Notes under the pieces: model-generated
Databases searched by the model: none
The model's input: only the letters and a program-made list of their open reading frames with translations
What the model was told of the DNA's origin: nothing
In this document: in pieces, positions 1-6,590 of the stretch
Position numbering within the stretch: position 1 is the first letter of the stretch
Layout of the letters: every line of letters starts with the position of its first letter
Made by a program: the position numbers and the translations under genes
Assembly (NCBI GenBank): GCA_021776145.1
Contig: JAJFGM010000762.1
Span: 1 to 7,857, forward strand
From: Kiloniellaceae bacterium
GTDB taxonomy: Bacteria > Pseudomonadota > Alphaproteobacteria > Kiloniellales > Kiloniellaceae
Length of the DNA: 7,857 nt
Direction: 5' to 3'

Positions 1-219
1 ATCGGCGCCGAGAACCAGCTGCGTCAAGGCCTCGGGTGAGGCCAGGTCTCCCATGACCGGCGTGACCGCCGCGTCCTCGAACGGCAGGCCGCCGTCACGC
101 CGTGTCAGGGCACGCACCCGCCAGCCGCCGTCCACCAGACGACGCAACAAATGAGAGCCGACAAAGCCGGTGCCACCGGTCAGTGCGACGGTACCAACGG
201 GCTTGGATGTATCAGCCAT
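1..219 (-). CDS. NAD(P)-binding epimerase/dehydratase-like protein, N-terminal part (cut by window edge)
   Basis: The first 73 codons of a gene that runs off the left end of the window. The translation starts MADTSKPVGTVALTGGTGFV and carries the Rossmann-fold GxxGxxG motif (Gly15, Gly18, Gly21) right after the first beta strand. Arg40-Arg41 follow strand two, where basic residues often favour NADP over NAD, and Gly57-Asp58-Leu59 matches the adenine-side GDL motif of extended short-chain dehydrogenases. This fits the atypical SDR/NDUFA9-like or sugar-epimerase families; the substrate cannot be told from this fragment. The ATG at 217-219 is the only sensible start: no start codon lies just upstream in frame, although there is no clear Shine-Dalgarno sequence. 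It follows the acyl-AMP ligase gene on the same strand with a 126-bp gap, so co-transcription is possible but not shown. Confidence 0.88.
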   Translation of the reverse strand, partial: MADTSKPVGTVALTGGTGFVGSHLLRRLVDGGWRVRALTRRDGGLPFEDAAVTPVMGDLASPEALTQLVLGAD

Positions 220-345
220 GGATTGACCGGACGTGGATGACGCGGCAATTAATGGCGCGCCGGGCGGCAGTCGCGGAGCATGGCTTCAAGGGGAAAAAGC
301 CCGGTTCACCGACAGGGCCAAACAGGTCGCAACCGGTCGCTCTGG
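220..345. other. Spacer between acyl-AMP ligase and epimerase genes
   Basis: A 126-bp gap between two minus-strand genes. I see no convincing terminator (no GC hairpin followed by a T run in the minus-strand direction), no recognisable promoter and no small gene with a ribosome binding site. Read-through from the ligase gene into the epimerase gene is therefore plausible. Confidence 0.5.
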
Positions 346-2130
346 CTATTTGCCCGCCGCCGTCTGCGCGTCCGACACCGCCACGGGGCGCCGAAAATTG
401 GCATTGAGGTCAGTGATCTCGCCGGAAATATAGTCAGCCTTAACCGCGGCACGACTGAGTTTGCCTGAAGAGGTGAACTTCAGCGTCCTCGGCGGCACCA
501 GGACGACGCGACAGTCGGCCCCGCACTTCTTGCGCACGATCGAGGTCACCATCTTGCGCAGTTGCTCCAGAGCGTCCTTATCACTGAAGCGGCATTGAAT
601 AATGACCACCATGCGCTCGTCGCCATTCGGCTCGATAACCGAGAAGCAAGCGGCGTCGCTGCCACGTACCTTCTCCAGTTTTTCGACGGCCCACTCGATA
701 TCCTGCGGCCAAATGTTCAGTCCGTTGAGGATGATCAGATCCTTGCGCCGGCCTGTCACGACAAGATTGCCGTCGGTGAGGTAGCCGAGGTCACCGGTAT
801 CCAGCCAACCGTCGGGAGTGGTCACGGCCTTGGTCGCCACTTCGTTGCGGAAGTAGCCCTGCATGACACTGGGACCCTTGACGACGATCCGGCCGACCTG
901 ATGCTCGCTCGCCGTTCCGTTGTTCTCGGTGCGGATCTCGACTTGGTGTTCCGGCATCGGCTTGCCGCACAGCACGAAGGGGCGGATGCGTCGGGCGCTG
1001 CCGTTACCGTTGACTTTCACCGAGACAGCCTTGCCGGTCAAGGCGAACTGCTCTTGATCGATACACTCGACCTCGGCCCCGCGGTCGAGCGGCGCAAACG
1101 TCACGGCCAGGGTCGACTCGGCCAAGCCGTAGCTCGGAACGAAGGCCTTCTTAGAAAAGCCGGTAACCCCGAAGGTTTCGGAAAAACGATCCAGAATGTC
1201 CATGCGGACCATCTCGCCGCCGATACCCGCAACGCGCCACTTCGACAGGTCCAGGAGCTTGGCCGATCCGTTGAGGCCGCGGCGCACGCAGAGCTCATAG
1301 CCGAAGGTCGGACTGAACGAGATCGTGCTTTGGTACCTGGTCATGAGTTTCAGCCAGACCAGTGGCCGCAGCGCAAAACTCTTGGTCGTCAAGTAGTCGA
1401 TCGAGATTTGGCTGAGCATGGGGGTCAGGCAGAAGCCCACCAGTCCCATGTCATGGTAAAGCGGCAGCCAAGAGGTGCTGCGGTCGCCCGGTCGCAGTTG
1501 CAAGCCGAATTGGCCGATACCGCGGGCATTGCTGGTGATGGCTCTTTGGCTGACCAGAACTCCGCGCGGCGAACTCGTGCTGCCGGAAGAATACTGAACA
1601 TAACAGGCATCGCTGGCATCGAAGGGCCGCAAATCGCCGCCGTCGACGGGAAGCGCATAAAAATCGTCCGGCGTACCGACCATTTCCAGGTCGCCTGCGG
1701 CTTCCTTGAGATAGGGCAGCAAATCGGCTGGCCCGACGGCAACCTTGGCACCGGCGCGTTGGATCATGCCGCGGAGGCGCTCTACGTACGCACCGTGTCC
1801 GCCCAGCTGTATGGTCAAAGGCAACGGCACCGGCAGCATGCCGACAAACTGGCAGGCATAGAAAAAGATAAGGAAATCGGGACTGGTTTCCGCAACGATA
1901 GCGACACGGGATCCGCGCTCGAGTCCTGCGCGGTCGAAGCGCCGCGCCAAATCGATCGCACGATCGCGGATGTCGCGATAGGTCAAGGCGTGCTCAAGCT
2001 CGCCCCGCGCCGAGAAGAAATTACAGCCGGTCACGCCCTTGGCTGCGAATTCCAGACCTTCCACAAGCGTCTCGAACTCGCCAACACGCAATGTCCCGTC
2101 GGCGTTTCCCGTTGCCTCAAAGCTTGGCAT
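346..2130 (-). CDS. Fatty acyl-AMP ligase (FAAL), stand-alone
   Basis: A 594-residue member of the ANL adenylate-forming superfamily that activates a fatty acid with ATP to acyl-AMP, normally passed to an acyl carrier protein or another acceptor. Motifs in order: nucleotide-binding loop YVQYSSGSTSSPRG (177-190); SWLPLYHDMGL (220-230); SYGLAEST (333-340); GWLDTGDLGY (441-450); the hinge region GRRKDLIILNG (460-470) followed by WPQDIE (474-479); and the C-terminal catalytic lysine in TSSGKLSR (Lys557). The PQDIE form after the hinge and the YHDMGL motif are typical of FAALs rather than acyl-CoA synthetases. The length is normal for the family (about 570-620). The ATG at 2128-2130 has a GAAGG ribosome binding site at 2138-2142, 7 nt away. 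No carrier protein, polyketide synthase or peptide synthetase gene is adjacent within the window. A CoA ligase activity is less likely but not excluded from sequence reading alone. Confidence 0.93.
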   Translation of the reverse strand: MPSFEATGNADGTLRVGEFETLVEGLEFAAKGVTGCNFFSARGELEHALTYRDIRDRAIDLARRFDRAGLERGSRVAIVAETSPDFLIFFYACQFVGMLPVPLPLTIQLGGHGAYVERLRGMIQRAGAKVAVGPADLLPYLKEAAGDLEMVGTPDDFYALPVDGGDLRPFDASDACYVQYSSGSTSSPRGVLVSQRAITSNARGIGQFGLQLRPGDRSTSWLPLYHDMGLVGFCLTPMLSQISIDYLTTKSFALRPLVWLKLMTRYQSTISFSPTFGYELCVRRGLNGSAKLLDLSKWRVAGIGGEMVRMDILDRFSETFGVTGFSKKAFVPSYGLAESTLAVTFAPLDRGAEVECIDQEQFALTGKAVSVKVNGNGSARRIRPFVLCGKPMPEHQVEIRTENNGTASEHQVGRIVVKGPSVMQGYFRNEVATKAVTTPDGWLDTGDLGYLTDGNLVVTGRRKDLIILNGLNIWPQDIEWAVEKLEKVRGSDAACFSVIEPNGDERMVVIIQCRFSDKDALEQLRKMVTSIVRKKCGADCRVVLVPPRTLKFTSSGKLSRAAVKADYISGEITDLNANFRRPVAVSDAQTAAGK

Positions 2131-2266
2131 TACTCAACCTTCACTTTCCCCTCGCAAGTCATCCTTCGATTCCGAGAAGACTGCCAAACTGAGGACATAA
2201 GAACCTCGGGCCACTGCCGAACGGCTCAGTCCCAAGACCCACTTCAATCGCTTCGACTTGAATATA

Positions 2267-2278
2267 CCTGAATTCAGG
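2267..2278. repeat. Perfect 12-bp palindrome, possible operator
   Basis: CCTGAATTCAGG reads identically on both strands. It lies about 137 bp upstream of the acyl-AMP ligase start codon, next to an AT-rich TATATT on the minus strand (2260-2265). Position and symmetry suit a dimeric regulator site, but a single palindrome of this size could occur by chance and I do not recognise a known regulator consensus. Confidence 0.35.
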
Positions 2279-2984
2279 CAGCATGATCGCCAGTTCCACC
2301 CCCCCACGGATAGCCGCACATCGGCTGCTTTCAGACTAAGGGGCGCCCCCAATTCAACATATCCACTATTCCCTGCCTCGCCGTGCCGGACCGCGCATAG
2401 CATCGATCTCCGCACCGCCCATCCACCTACTCCAAGCGTATGTTAGCCAGGACTGCTGTTTATCTTCTAACGGCCAAATACCTATTTTTCAAGACGGACT
2501 CCGCATCACCGGCGCGCCATGACCGAAAGACACGATGGATTTCGGCGCGGCATTCCGGCAGTCGCTGAACGGCGCCGATTCCACGAAAGATGGCGAGCAC
2601 AACAGTTCATTAAAGGTAATTTCTTTCATTTTCAAGTGTTCATGCCGACTACAGCTAACACCACGCTAAATCACCAAATATTTCCGCTAGATTATGACTA
2701 ATATTCAACCGATCTCGGCCACCGGAAAAAGCAGCCGCGCCAAGATCTTGCTGCCGCGTCGGCGACGAACACCATTGCATTTCCCAATGTTATAAAGGAT
2801 CTGTCGTTGATTCGTGCACGAAATCAGGCGCCGCGAGGAGCTCCACGCGACTATTTCTGCCGACGAACCAATCCTTCGCGTCGAACCATGGCCATCAAGA
2901 TACCTTGGCCTCAATCCTCGCCGATTGCCGCGCGCTGCCCACGATCCCAAACGGTAAGGCGTTGGAATAACATTTAGAATTGAC

Positions 2985-3029
2985 TCTGACGGGAAGGATT
3001 CGAGGCTTCCGTTTGATCCTTCAGTCAGA
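2985..3029. repeat. Imperfect inverted repeat / stem-loop downstream of dhaK
   Basis: Outer arms TCTGAC (2985-2990) and GTCAGA (3024-3029) pair over 6 bp; inner arms GAAGGAT (2993-2999) and ATCCTTC (3016-3022) pair over 7 bp. They are separated by a small internal loop (GG opposite A) and closed by a 16-nt loop. It begins 65 bp past the dhaK stop codon in the minus-strand direction. It could end or protect the dha transcript, but no T run follows on that strand, so it is not a classic intrinsic terminator. A symmetric regulator-binding site is the alternative. Confidence 0.5.
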
Positions 3030-3094
3030 CCTACTTTCTTATGTAATATTTTGAAATAATATTTGATCTATTGTTGCCGCCATTGCCACCGTTT

Positions 3095-4084
3095 CTAGGC
3101 ACCCCAACGCAAGGCTGGCGTGTGGACCGGCGCGTCCCAATGATCTGTGATTTCATCGTCCAGGAGTGAAACCGTGATCGAACAGCCGGCCATCTCCAAC
3201 GAGGTGACGTAGGAGCCAACCAACGTGCGGGCGACGGTAACGCCCTGTCGCTCGAGCTGGGCGCGCGCGCTGTTGTACATCAAATAGAGTTCCATTGCCG
3301 GCGTGCCGCCAAAGCCATTAACGAAGAGCAGCACCTTGCCGGCCACCGTGGCGCCGAAGTCGGACAGAATGGCGCCGATGATTTCCTCGGCAATGGCGTC
3401 GGCAGAGGCCAACTTGACACGCCGGCGCCCCGGCTCGCCGTGGATGCCGACCCCCATTTCCATTTCGTCCGCGCCGATCTCGAACGTCGGCGAACCAGCC
3501 GCCGGCACGGTGCAACTGGTCAAGGCCACGCCCATGGACCGGGTTTGCGCGTTGATTCGCTCGCCAAGCGATCGCAGGCTATCGATATCAGCGCCGGCCT
3601 CGGCGGCCGCGCCTACGACCTTTTCGACAACCAGCGTCCCTGCAACACCGCGCCGGCCGGTTGTATAGAGCGAATCCTTGACCGCGACGTCGTCGTTGGT
3701 CACGACGGTCTGGATGTTCTTGCCCGACATCTCGCGCGCCATATCGAAATTCATGACATCGCCATCGTAGTTCTTGACGATGAAGAGCAGACCGGCACCG
3801 CAGTCGACCGCCTCGGCAGCTTCCATAATTTGATCGGGCGTGGGCGCCGTGAAGACCTGTCCGGGACAGGCCGCATCCAACATGCCCTGGCCGATGACTC
3901 CCGCGTGCAGGGGTTCATGACCGGATCCGCCGCCGGAGATCAACGCCACCTTGCCCGGCTTCAGATTGCGCCGCTTGACGAATTTGTGGCCCGCGCCGAG
4001 TTCGAGAATGTCGGCATGGGCGGCGCAAAACCCGTCCAGACTTTCCGACAAGATGCTGTCGACGCTGTTGATCAGTTTTTTCAT
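3095..4084 (-). CDS. dhaK: PTS-dependent dihydroxyacetone kinase, Dha-binding subunit DhaK
   Basis: A 329-residue cytoplasmic subunit that binds dihydroxyacetone covalently and presents it to DhaL for phosphorylation to dihydroxyacetone phosphate. The DAK1 domain fills the chain. Key residues are GGGSGHEP (51-58) with His56, KNYDGDVMNF (104-113) with Asp109, and GVGIHGEPG (211-219) with His215, the residue expected to form the hemiaminal with substrate. His56 and Asp109 fall at the same numbers as in E. coli DhaK. The C terminus (TPALRWGA) is typical. The start was set to the ATG at 4082-4084 (MKKLINSVDS), which has an AGGGAG-type ribosome binding site and matches family N termini; the frame is open 11 codons further upstream without support. 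It is the last gene of the operon, 39 bp after the helix-turn-helix gene and about 2.9 kb from dhaL, an unusual place since dhaK usually precedes dhaL. Confidence 0.97.
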   Translation of the reverse strand: MKKLINSVDSILSESLDGFCAAHADILELGAGHKFVKRRNLKPGKVALISGGGSGHEPLHAGVIGQGMLDAACPGQVFTAPTPDQIMEAAEAVDCGAGLLFIVKNYDGDVMNFDMAREMSGKNIQTVVTNDDVAVKDSLYTTGRRGVAGTLVVEKVVGAAAEAGADIDSLRSLGERINAQTRSMGVALTSCTVPAAGSPTFEIGADEMEMGVGIHGEPGRRRVKLASADAIAEEIIGAILSDFGATVAGKVLLFVNGFGGTPAMELYLMYNSARAQLERQGVTVARTLVGSYVTSLEMAGCSITVSLLDDEITDHWDAPVHTPALRWGA

Positions 4085-4090
4085 CACGAT

Positions 4091-4097
4091 TCTCCCT
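4091..4097 (-). promoter_or_regulatory. Ribosome binding site of dhaK
   Basis: On the minus strand AGGGAGA lies 6 nt before the ATG at 4082-4084. It decides for the start MKKLINSVDS over the longer reading frame that would begin at 4117. Confidence 0.75.
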
Positions 4098-4123
4098 GGC
4101 TGGAGTCCGACCGCCAAACGGCG

Positions 4124-4552
4124 TCAAACCTTCTCTTTGCTCAATTCGATCAGGTCGCGTACGAAATCGGCAACCAGCGCGTTCAGTCGCTCATTGCGTT
4201 CGGCGTTTCCGAAATCCGGAAGATGCACCGTAAAGGGCCGCAGGCGTGGTGTTCCCGTCGTCGAACTCAAGCGGCCGGGATGCGCCCGTCGATAGGCTTT
4301 GAGGAATTCGGCGCGCGTTTCAGCCGAGAAATGACAGATTTCGAGGATGAGTTCGACATGGCGTGCTGGAATCGGCACGGAATAGGCGGGATTGGCGATT
4401 TGCGATACAAAACTCTGGTTCTTGCCAAGTGCGGCGGCAAGACGCTTGCGAGTACCCGAGGGGCGCGTGTCGAGGACGCCGCGAAGGAGCTCCTTGTAGC
4501 GCGCTAAGGCCTTGTCAGGTTCCTTCAGGTTCGACGCCTCATCGCCCGCCAT
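4124..4552 (-). CDS. Putative helix-turn-helix DNA-binding protein within the dha operon
   Basis: A 142-residue soluble protein that I cannot assign to a named family. Residues about 34-55 (TRKRLAAALGKNQSFVSQIA) read like a Cro/C1-type helix-turn-helix: one helix, a turn at Gly43-Lys44-Asn45, then a recognition-like helix. Residues 64-90 form a further helical stretch (HVELILEICHFSAETRAEFL). A proline-containing linker rich in small residues (about 92-115) leads to a charged C-terminal helix (about 118-140). No transmembrane segment or signal peptide is seen. The start ATG (4550-4552) has a strong GAAGGAAG site (4558-4565) 5 nt upstream and overlaps the enzyme I gene by 14 bp, so the two are translationally coupled; dhaK follows after 39 bp. 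Its position suggests a regulator of Dha metabolism or a protein acting with DhaK or enzyme I. That role is inference; the reading frame itself is secure. Confidence 0.85.
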   Translation of the reverse strand: MAGDEASNLKEPDKALARYKELLRGVLDTRPSGTRKRLAAALGKNQSFVSQIANPAYSVPIPARHVELILEICHFSAETRAEFLKAYRRAHPGRLSSTTGTPRLRPFTVHLPDFGNAERNERLNALVADFVRDLIELSKEKV

Positions 4553-6194
4553 CGACACTTCCTTCGTGACCGCCGGACTCGACATGGCTTGCGCCGGTGC
4601 CGGCCAAAGCCAGTGTATCGGCGAGCGCCGCCTTGGTCGGCGCCAGTGCCGGCGGAACCACGGACAACACCCGCAAGCCGCAAAAAAGCAAGGCCTGCAA
4701 GTGGCGCGCCTCGCCCGCCATATCGCCGCACAGACTGACCTCCTTGCCGACCGACGCCGCATGGGCGCAGACCCCCGAAAGCAGCTTAAAGAACGCCGGC
4801 GGCGGCCCGGCAAGCTCGGCAACTGCAGCGTTGTCGCGCGCCGCCGCGGTAAGGTATTGGCAAAGATCGTTCGAGCCGATGGAAAAGAAGTCGGCGGCGG
4901 CGAACAGCTCCGGCGTGATCGCCACGGTCGGAACTTCGACCATGATGCCGAGCGGTGGTTTCGCGCAGGCAAGGCCTTCGGTCCGCAGTTCTTCCATAAC
5001 ACCATCGAAAAGCGCCGCCGCGGCCACAACCTCGGCCGGCGTGGTGACCATCGGCCACATCACCTTCAGCGGTCCGTGCACCGCCGCCCGCGCCAGGGCA
5101 CGGAGCTGGACGCGAAAAACTTCGGGCCGGCGCAGCGACAGCCGCAGCCCACGCATCCCGAGGAAGGGGTTGCGTTCGCCGTCGAGCGTCAAGCCGGCGA
5201 CCGGCTTATCACCGCCGGCATCGAGGCTGCGCACGGTCACCGGCCGGCCATCGGCCCACTCCAGAAGCTGGCGGTAGATCCCGTACTGGGCCTCTTCACC
5301 CGGCAAGGCGGCGCCATCGCGGAAGAGGAATTCGGTGCGCATCAAGCCTATGCCGTCACAGGTATCGGGTTCGACTGCTTGCAGATCGTCGAGTCCGGCG
5401 ACGTTGATCATCACGCGAACCGCCACGCCATCGGCGGTCCTCGCCGGCCCGTGCAGGTAATTCGCAGCGCGCGCCCGGCGCGCCGCGGCGGCGCGGCTTT
5501 TGGCCGCGAAATCCCGGCGCGCACCCGCATCCGGTGAAAAGACGACGACACCGGCCTCGCCATTCACCATGGCCTCGCCATGGCCCGCCAACACGGCGTC
5601 CCGCAGCCCGACGACCATCGGCACGCCGCGTGCCCGGGCCAACATGGCGACGTGGCTCTTGTCGCTGCCGGCGGTCAGCGCGATGCCGCCGCCCTGGCTC
5701 CAATCGGCTTCGAGAAATAGGCTGGGTGTCAGATCTTCTCCAGCAAGCACGGCGCCAGGCGGGAATCCGCCCATCGTGGCGCCCAATAGATGACGCAAGA
5801 CTCGGTCACGGATATCCCGCAGGTCGGCGGCACGAGCACGGAAGTACTCGTCGTCCGCCGCCTCGTAGTCGTCGATCTGCTCGGCCAGCGCCGTTTCCCA
5901 GGCCGCCTTGGCCCCAGCGCCCTCGGCAATCATGTGAAAGGCCGGGTCGCTCAAAGCCTCGTCTTCCAGCATCGCGACCTGGAACTCGAGGATCGCCGCC
6001 GCCTCGTCATCAACGGCCTCACACAGCCTGGTCAGGTCGCCGCGCGCCGCCTGGATGGCCGCCCTGAGGTCAATTTCCGGGTTGCCGTCGGCCTGACTTG
6101 CGGCCGCGCAGGGGCCAAGATCGAGCTGCACCAGGGGGCCCAGCGCAAGGCCGGGCGCAGCCGGCACACCCCGCAACTCAACTTTCTGCGGCAT
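4539..6194 (-). CDS. PTS enzyme I (phosphoenolpyruvate-protein phosphotransferase), Dha-system type
   Basis: A 551-residue enzyme that takes phosphate from PEP onto a histidine and passes it to HPr, here the first step of the Dha kinase relay. Order: N-terminal HPr-binding/swivelling domain with the phospho-His in SDKSHVAMLAR (His181); linker; C-terminal PEP-binding barrel with GIGLMRTEFLFRD (281-293, Arg286), NPFLGMRGLR (342-351, Arg348), IMVEVP (417-422), FFSIGSNDLCQY (436-447), Arg453, and the catalytic cysteine in SLCGDMAGE (Cys489). The length is close to the usual 570 or so. Departures from common forms are Lys before SH where Thr is usual, and Cys in NDLCQY where Thr is usual. The start ATG at 6192-6194 was chosen over GTG 6218 and ATG 6209 because a GAGGGC site precedes it. 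It overlaps the HPr gene by 17 bp and the next gene by 14 bp. In E. coli the equivalent domain is a truncated part of DhaM; here it is complete and separate. Confidence 0.95.
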   Translation of the reverse strand: MPQKVELRGVPAAPGLALGPLVQLDLGPCAAASQADGNPEIDLRAAIQAARGDLTRLCEAVDDEAAAILEFQVAMLEDEALSDPAFHMIAEGAGAKAAWETALAEQIDDYEAADDEYFRARAADLRDIRDRVLRHLLGATMGGFPPGAVLAGEDLTPSLFLEADWSQGGGIALTAGSDKSHVAMLARARGVPMVVGLRDAVLAGHGEAMVNGEAGVVVFSPDAGARRDFAAKSRAAAARRARAANYLHGPARTADGVAVRVMINVAGLDDLQAVEPDTCDGIGLMRTEFLFRDGAALPGEEAQYGIYRQLLEWADGRPVTVRSLDAGGDKPVAGLTLDGERNPFLGMRGLRLSLRRPEVFRVQLRALARAAVHGPLKVMWPMVTTPAEVVAAAALFDGVMEELRTEGLACAKPPLGIMVEVPTVAITPELFAAADFFSIGSNDLCQYLTAAARDNAAVAELAGPPPAFFKLLSGVCAHAASVGKEVSLCGDMAGEARHLQALLFCGLRVLSVVPPALAPTKAALADTLALAGTGASHVESGGHEGSVDGGR

Positions 6195-6477
6195 GGGCGG
6201 CGCCCTCATCGAAATCACGTTCGACGAGCTCAGCCAACGCGGTCACGGCCGCAGCGGAATCCGCGCCCTCGGCGCGGAAGTAGAGACGCGTGTCCCGCGG
6301 CGCCTTGGTAGCCATGACCTTGACGATACTCTTCGCGTCGATCCAGGGACCGCCCTCGGTCACCGCCAACTCGACACTGCTGCCATAACTCTTGGCAAGC
6401 TTGGTCAGCTTCACCGACGGACGGGCATGCAGCCCCACATCGTGGGTCAGAAGTGCGGATCGTGTAGAAGTGCTCAT
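6178..6477 (-). CDS. HPr family phosphocarrier protein
   Basis: A 99-residue small carrier that relays phosphate from enzyme I to the EIIA-like DhaM. The active-site motif is HDVGLHARPSVKLTKLA with the phospho-His at residue 17; AKSIVKVMA (48-56) places Ser50 where regulatory Ser46 sits in classical HPr; and YFRAEGADSAAAVTALAELV is the usual final strand and helix. It is slightly longer than typical HPr (85-90) because of a short acidic C-terminal tail (DFDEGAAHAAES). The ATG at 6475-6477 is taken as start; a TTG one codon earlier is possible. The ribosome binding site is weak (AAGG about 11 nt upstream), so initiation may depend on translation from upstream. Its neighbours dhaM and enzyme I mark it as dedicated to Dha kinase rather than to general sugar transport or the nitrogen PTS, an inference from context. 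Confidence 0.93.
   Translation of the reverse strand: MSTSTRSALLTHDVGLHARPSVKLTKLAKSYGSSVELAVTEGGPWIDAKSIVKVMATKAPRDTRLYFRAEGADSAAAVTALAELVERDFDEGAAHAAES
6202..6207 (-). promoter_or_regulatory. Ribosome binding site of the enzyme I gene
   Basis: GAGGGC on the minus strand, inside the end of the HPr gene and 7 nt before the ATG at 6192-6194. The two alternative upstream starts (6209 and 6218) lack such a site, so it decides for MPQKVELRGV as N terminus. Confidence 0.6.
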
Positions 6478-6590
6478 CAATTAGAAAGCCTTGTCGCAGA
6501 TCTCATCCAGGGATTCGCCAAGCAACCCACCTTTGCCGCCTCCACTCCAAACCGTCTTTTGGCGGCCTCTCTCGATCCGGTCCCGTTCAT
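6477..6590 (-). CDS. Doubtful 37-codon frame between dhaM and HPr
   Basis: A short frame fills the gap between dhaM and HPr exactly. Its ATG (6588-6590) overlaps the dhaM stop as ATGA, and its stop TGA (6477-6479) overlaps the HPr start as TGATG. It would encode a basic peptide starting MNGTGSREAAKRRFG. Against it: GC at third positions is only about 22 of 37, and AGA, AGG, CTT and AAA codons are more frequent than in the neighbours. In another frame the same DNA reads GGLLGESLDEICDKAF before a TAA at 6481-6483, which looks about as protein-like. It may be a leader-like coupling frame that carries ribosomes to the HPr start, a decayed piece, or chance. Confidence 0.2.
   Translation of the reverse strand: MNGTGSREAAKRRFGVEAAKVGCLANPWMRSATRLSN

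Larger units (their letters stand above)
2131..3094. other. 964-bp gene-free, partly AT-rich intergenic region
   Basis: This region separates the dha operon from the acyl-AMP ligase gene. Short open frames occur on both strands (for example about 81 codons at 2705-2950 minus and 93 codons at 2134-2415 minus), but none has recognisable protein character. Base composition drops well below that of the flanking genes, most clearly around 2600-2705 and 3035-3070. Structures seen are a hairpin at 2985-3029, a 12-bp palindrome at 2267-2278, a 10-bp palindrome GGGGCGCCCC at 2340-2349, and an AT-only inverted repeat (AATATT at 3045-3050 and 3058-3063). Weak minus-strand sigma-70-like pairs exist: TTGAAA (2487-2492) with TAGAAG (2464-2469), 17-bp spacing, and TTGAAA (2630-2635) with TTTAAT (2609-2614), 15-bp spacing. 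Neither is strong. The region presumably carries the ligase promoter and the end of the dha transcript. Confidence 0.6.

Noticed and set aside
562..2271. Plus-strand open frame of 569 codons opposite the acyl-AMP ligase gene
   Set aside because: It mirrors a gene with clear ANL motifs; its translation has no recognisable domain and is rich in residues produced by antisense GC-rich codons.
2134..2415. Minus-strand 93-codon frame just upstream of the acyl-AMP ligase
   Set aside because: No recognisable motif, and it lies over the likely promoter and palindrome of the ligase gene; a real small gene cannot be supported.
2705..2950. Minus-strand 81-codon frame in the intergenic block
   Set aside because: Low-complexity Arg/Ser-rich translation with no family resemblance and no convincing ribosome binding site.
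3045..3063. AT-only inverted repeat AATATT...AATATT as a terminator of dhaK
   Set aside because: Six A/T pairs form a very weak stem and no T run follows; chance is likely in such AT-rich DNA.
2131..3094. tRNA, riboswitch or CRISPR array in the gene-free region
   Set aside because: No cloverleaf pattern, no regularly spaced repeats and no recognisable riboswitch core could be found by reading both strands.
3440..4507. Plus-strand open frame of 355 codons opposite dhaK and the helix-turn-helix gene
   Set aside because: It covers two well-supported minus-strand genes and shows no family motif, so it is an antisense shadow.
4553..5029. Minus-strand upstream extension of the helix-turn-helix frame inside the enzyme I gene
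   Set aside because: The extension is an Arg/Ser/Pro-rich out-of-frame reading of enzyme I; the ATG at 4550-4552 has a strong ribosome binding site and protein-like sequence begins there.
4512..5537. Plus-strand open frame of 341 codons opposite enzyme I
   Set aside because: The minus strand encodes the conserved PEP-binding barrel here; the plus frame is very Arg/Gly/Ala rich without motifs.
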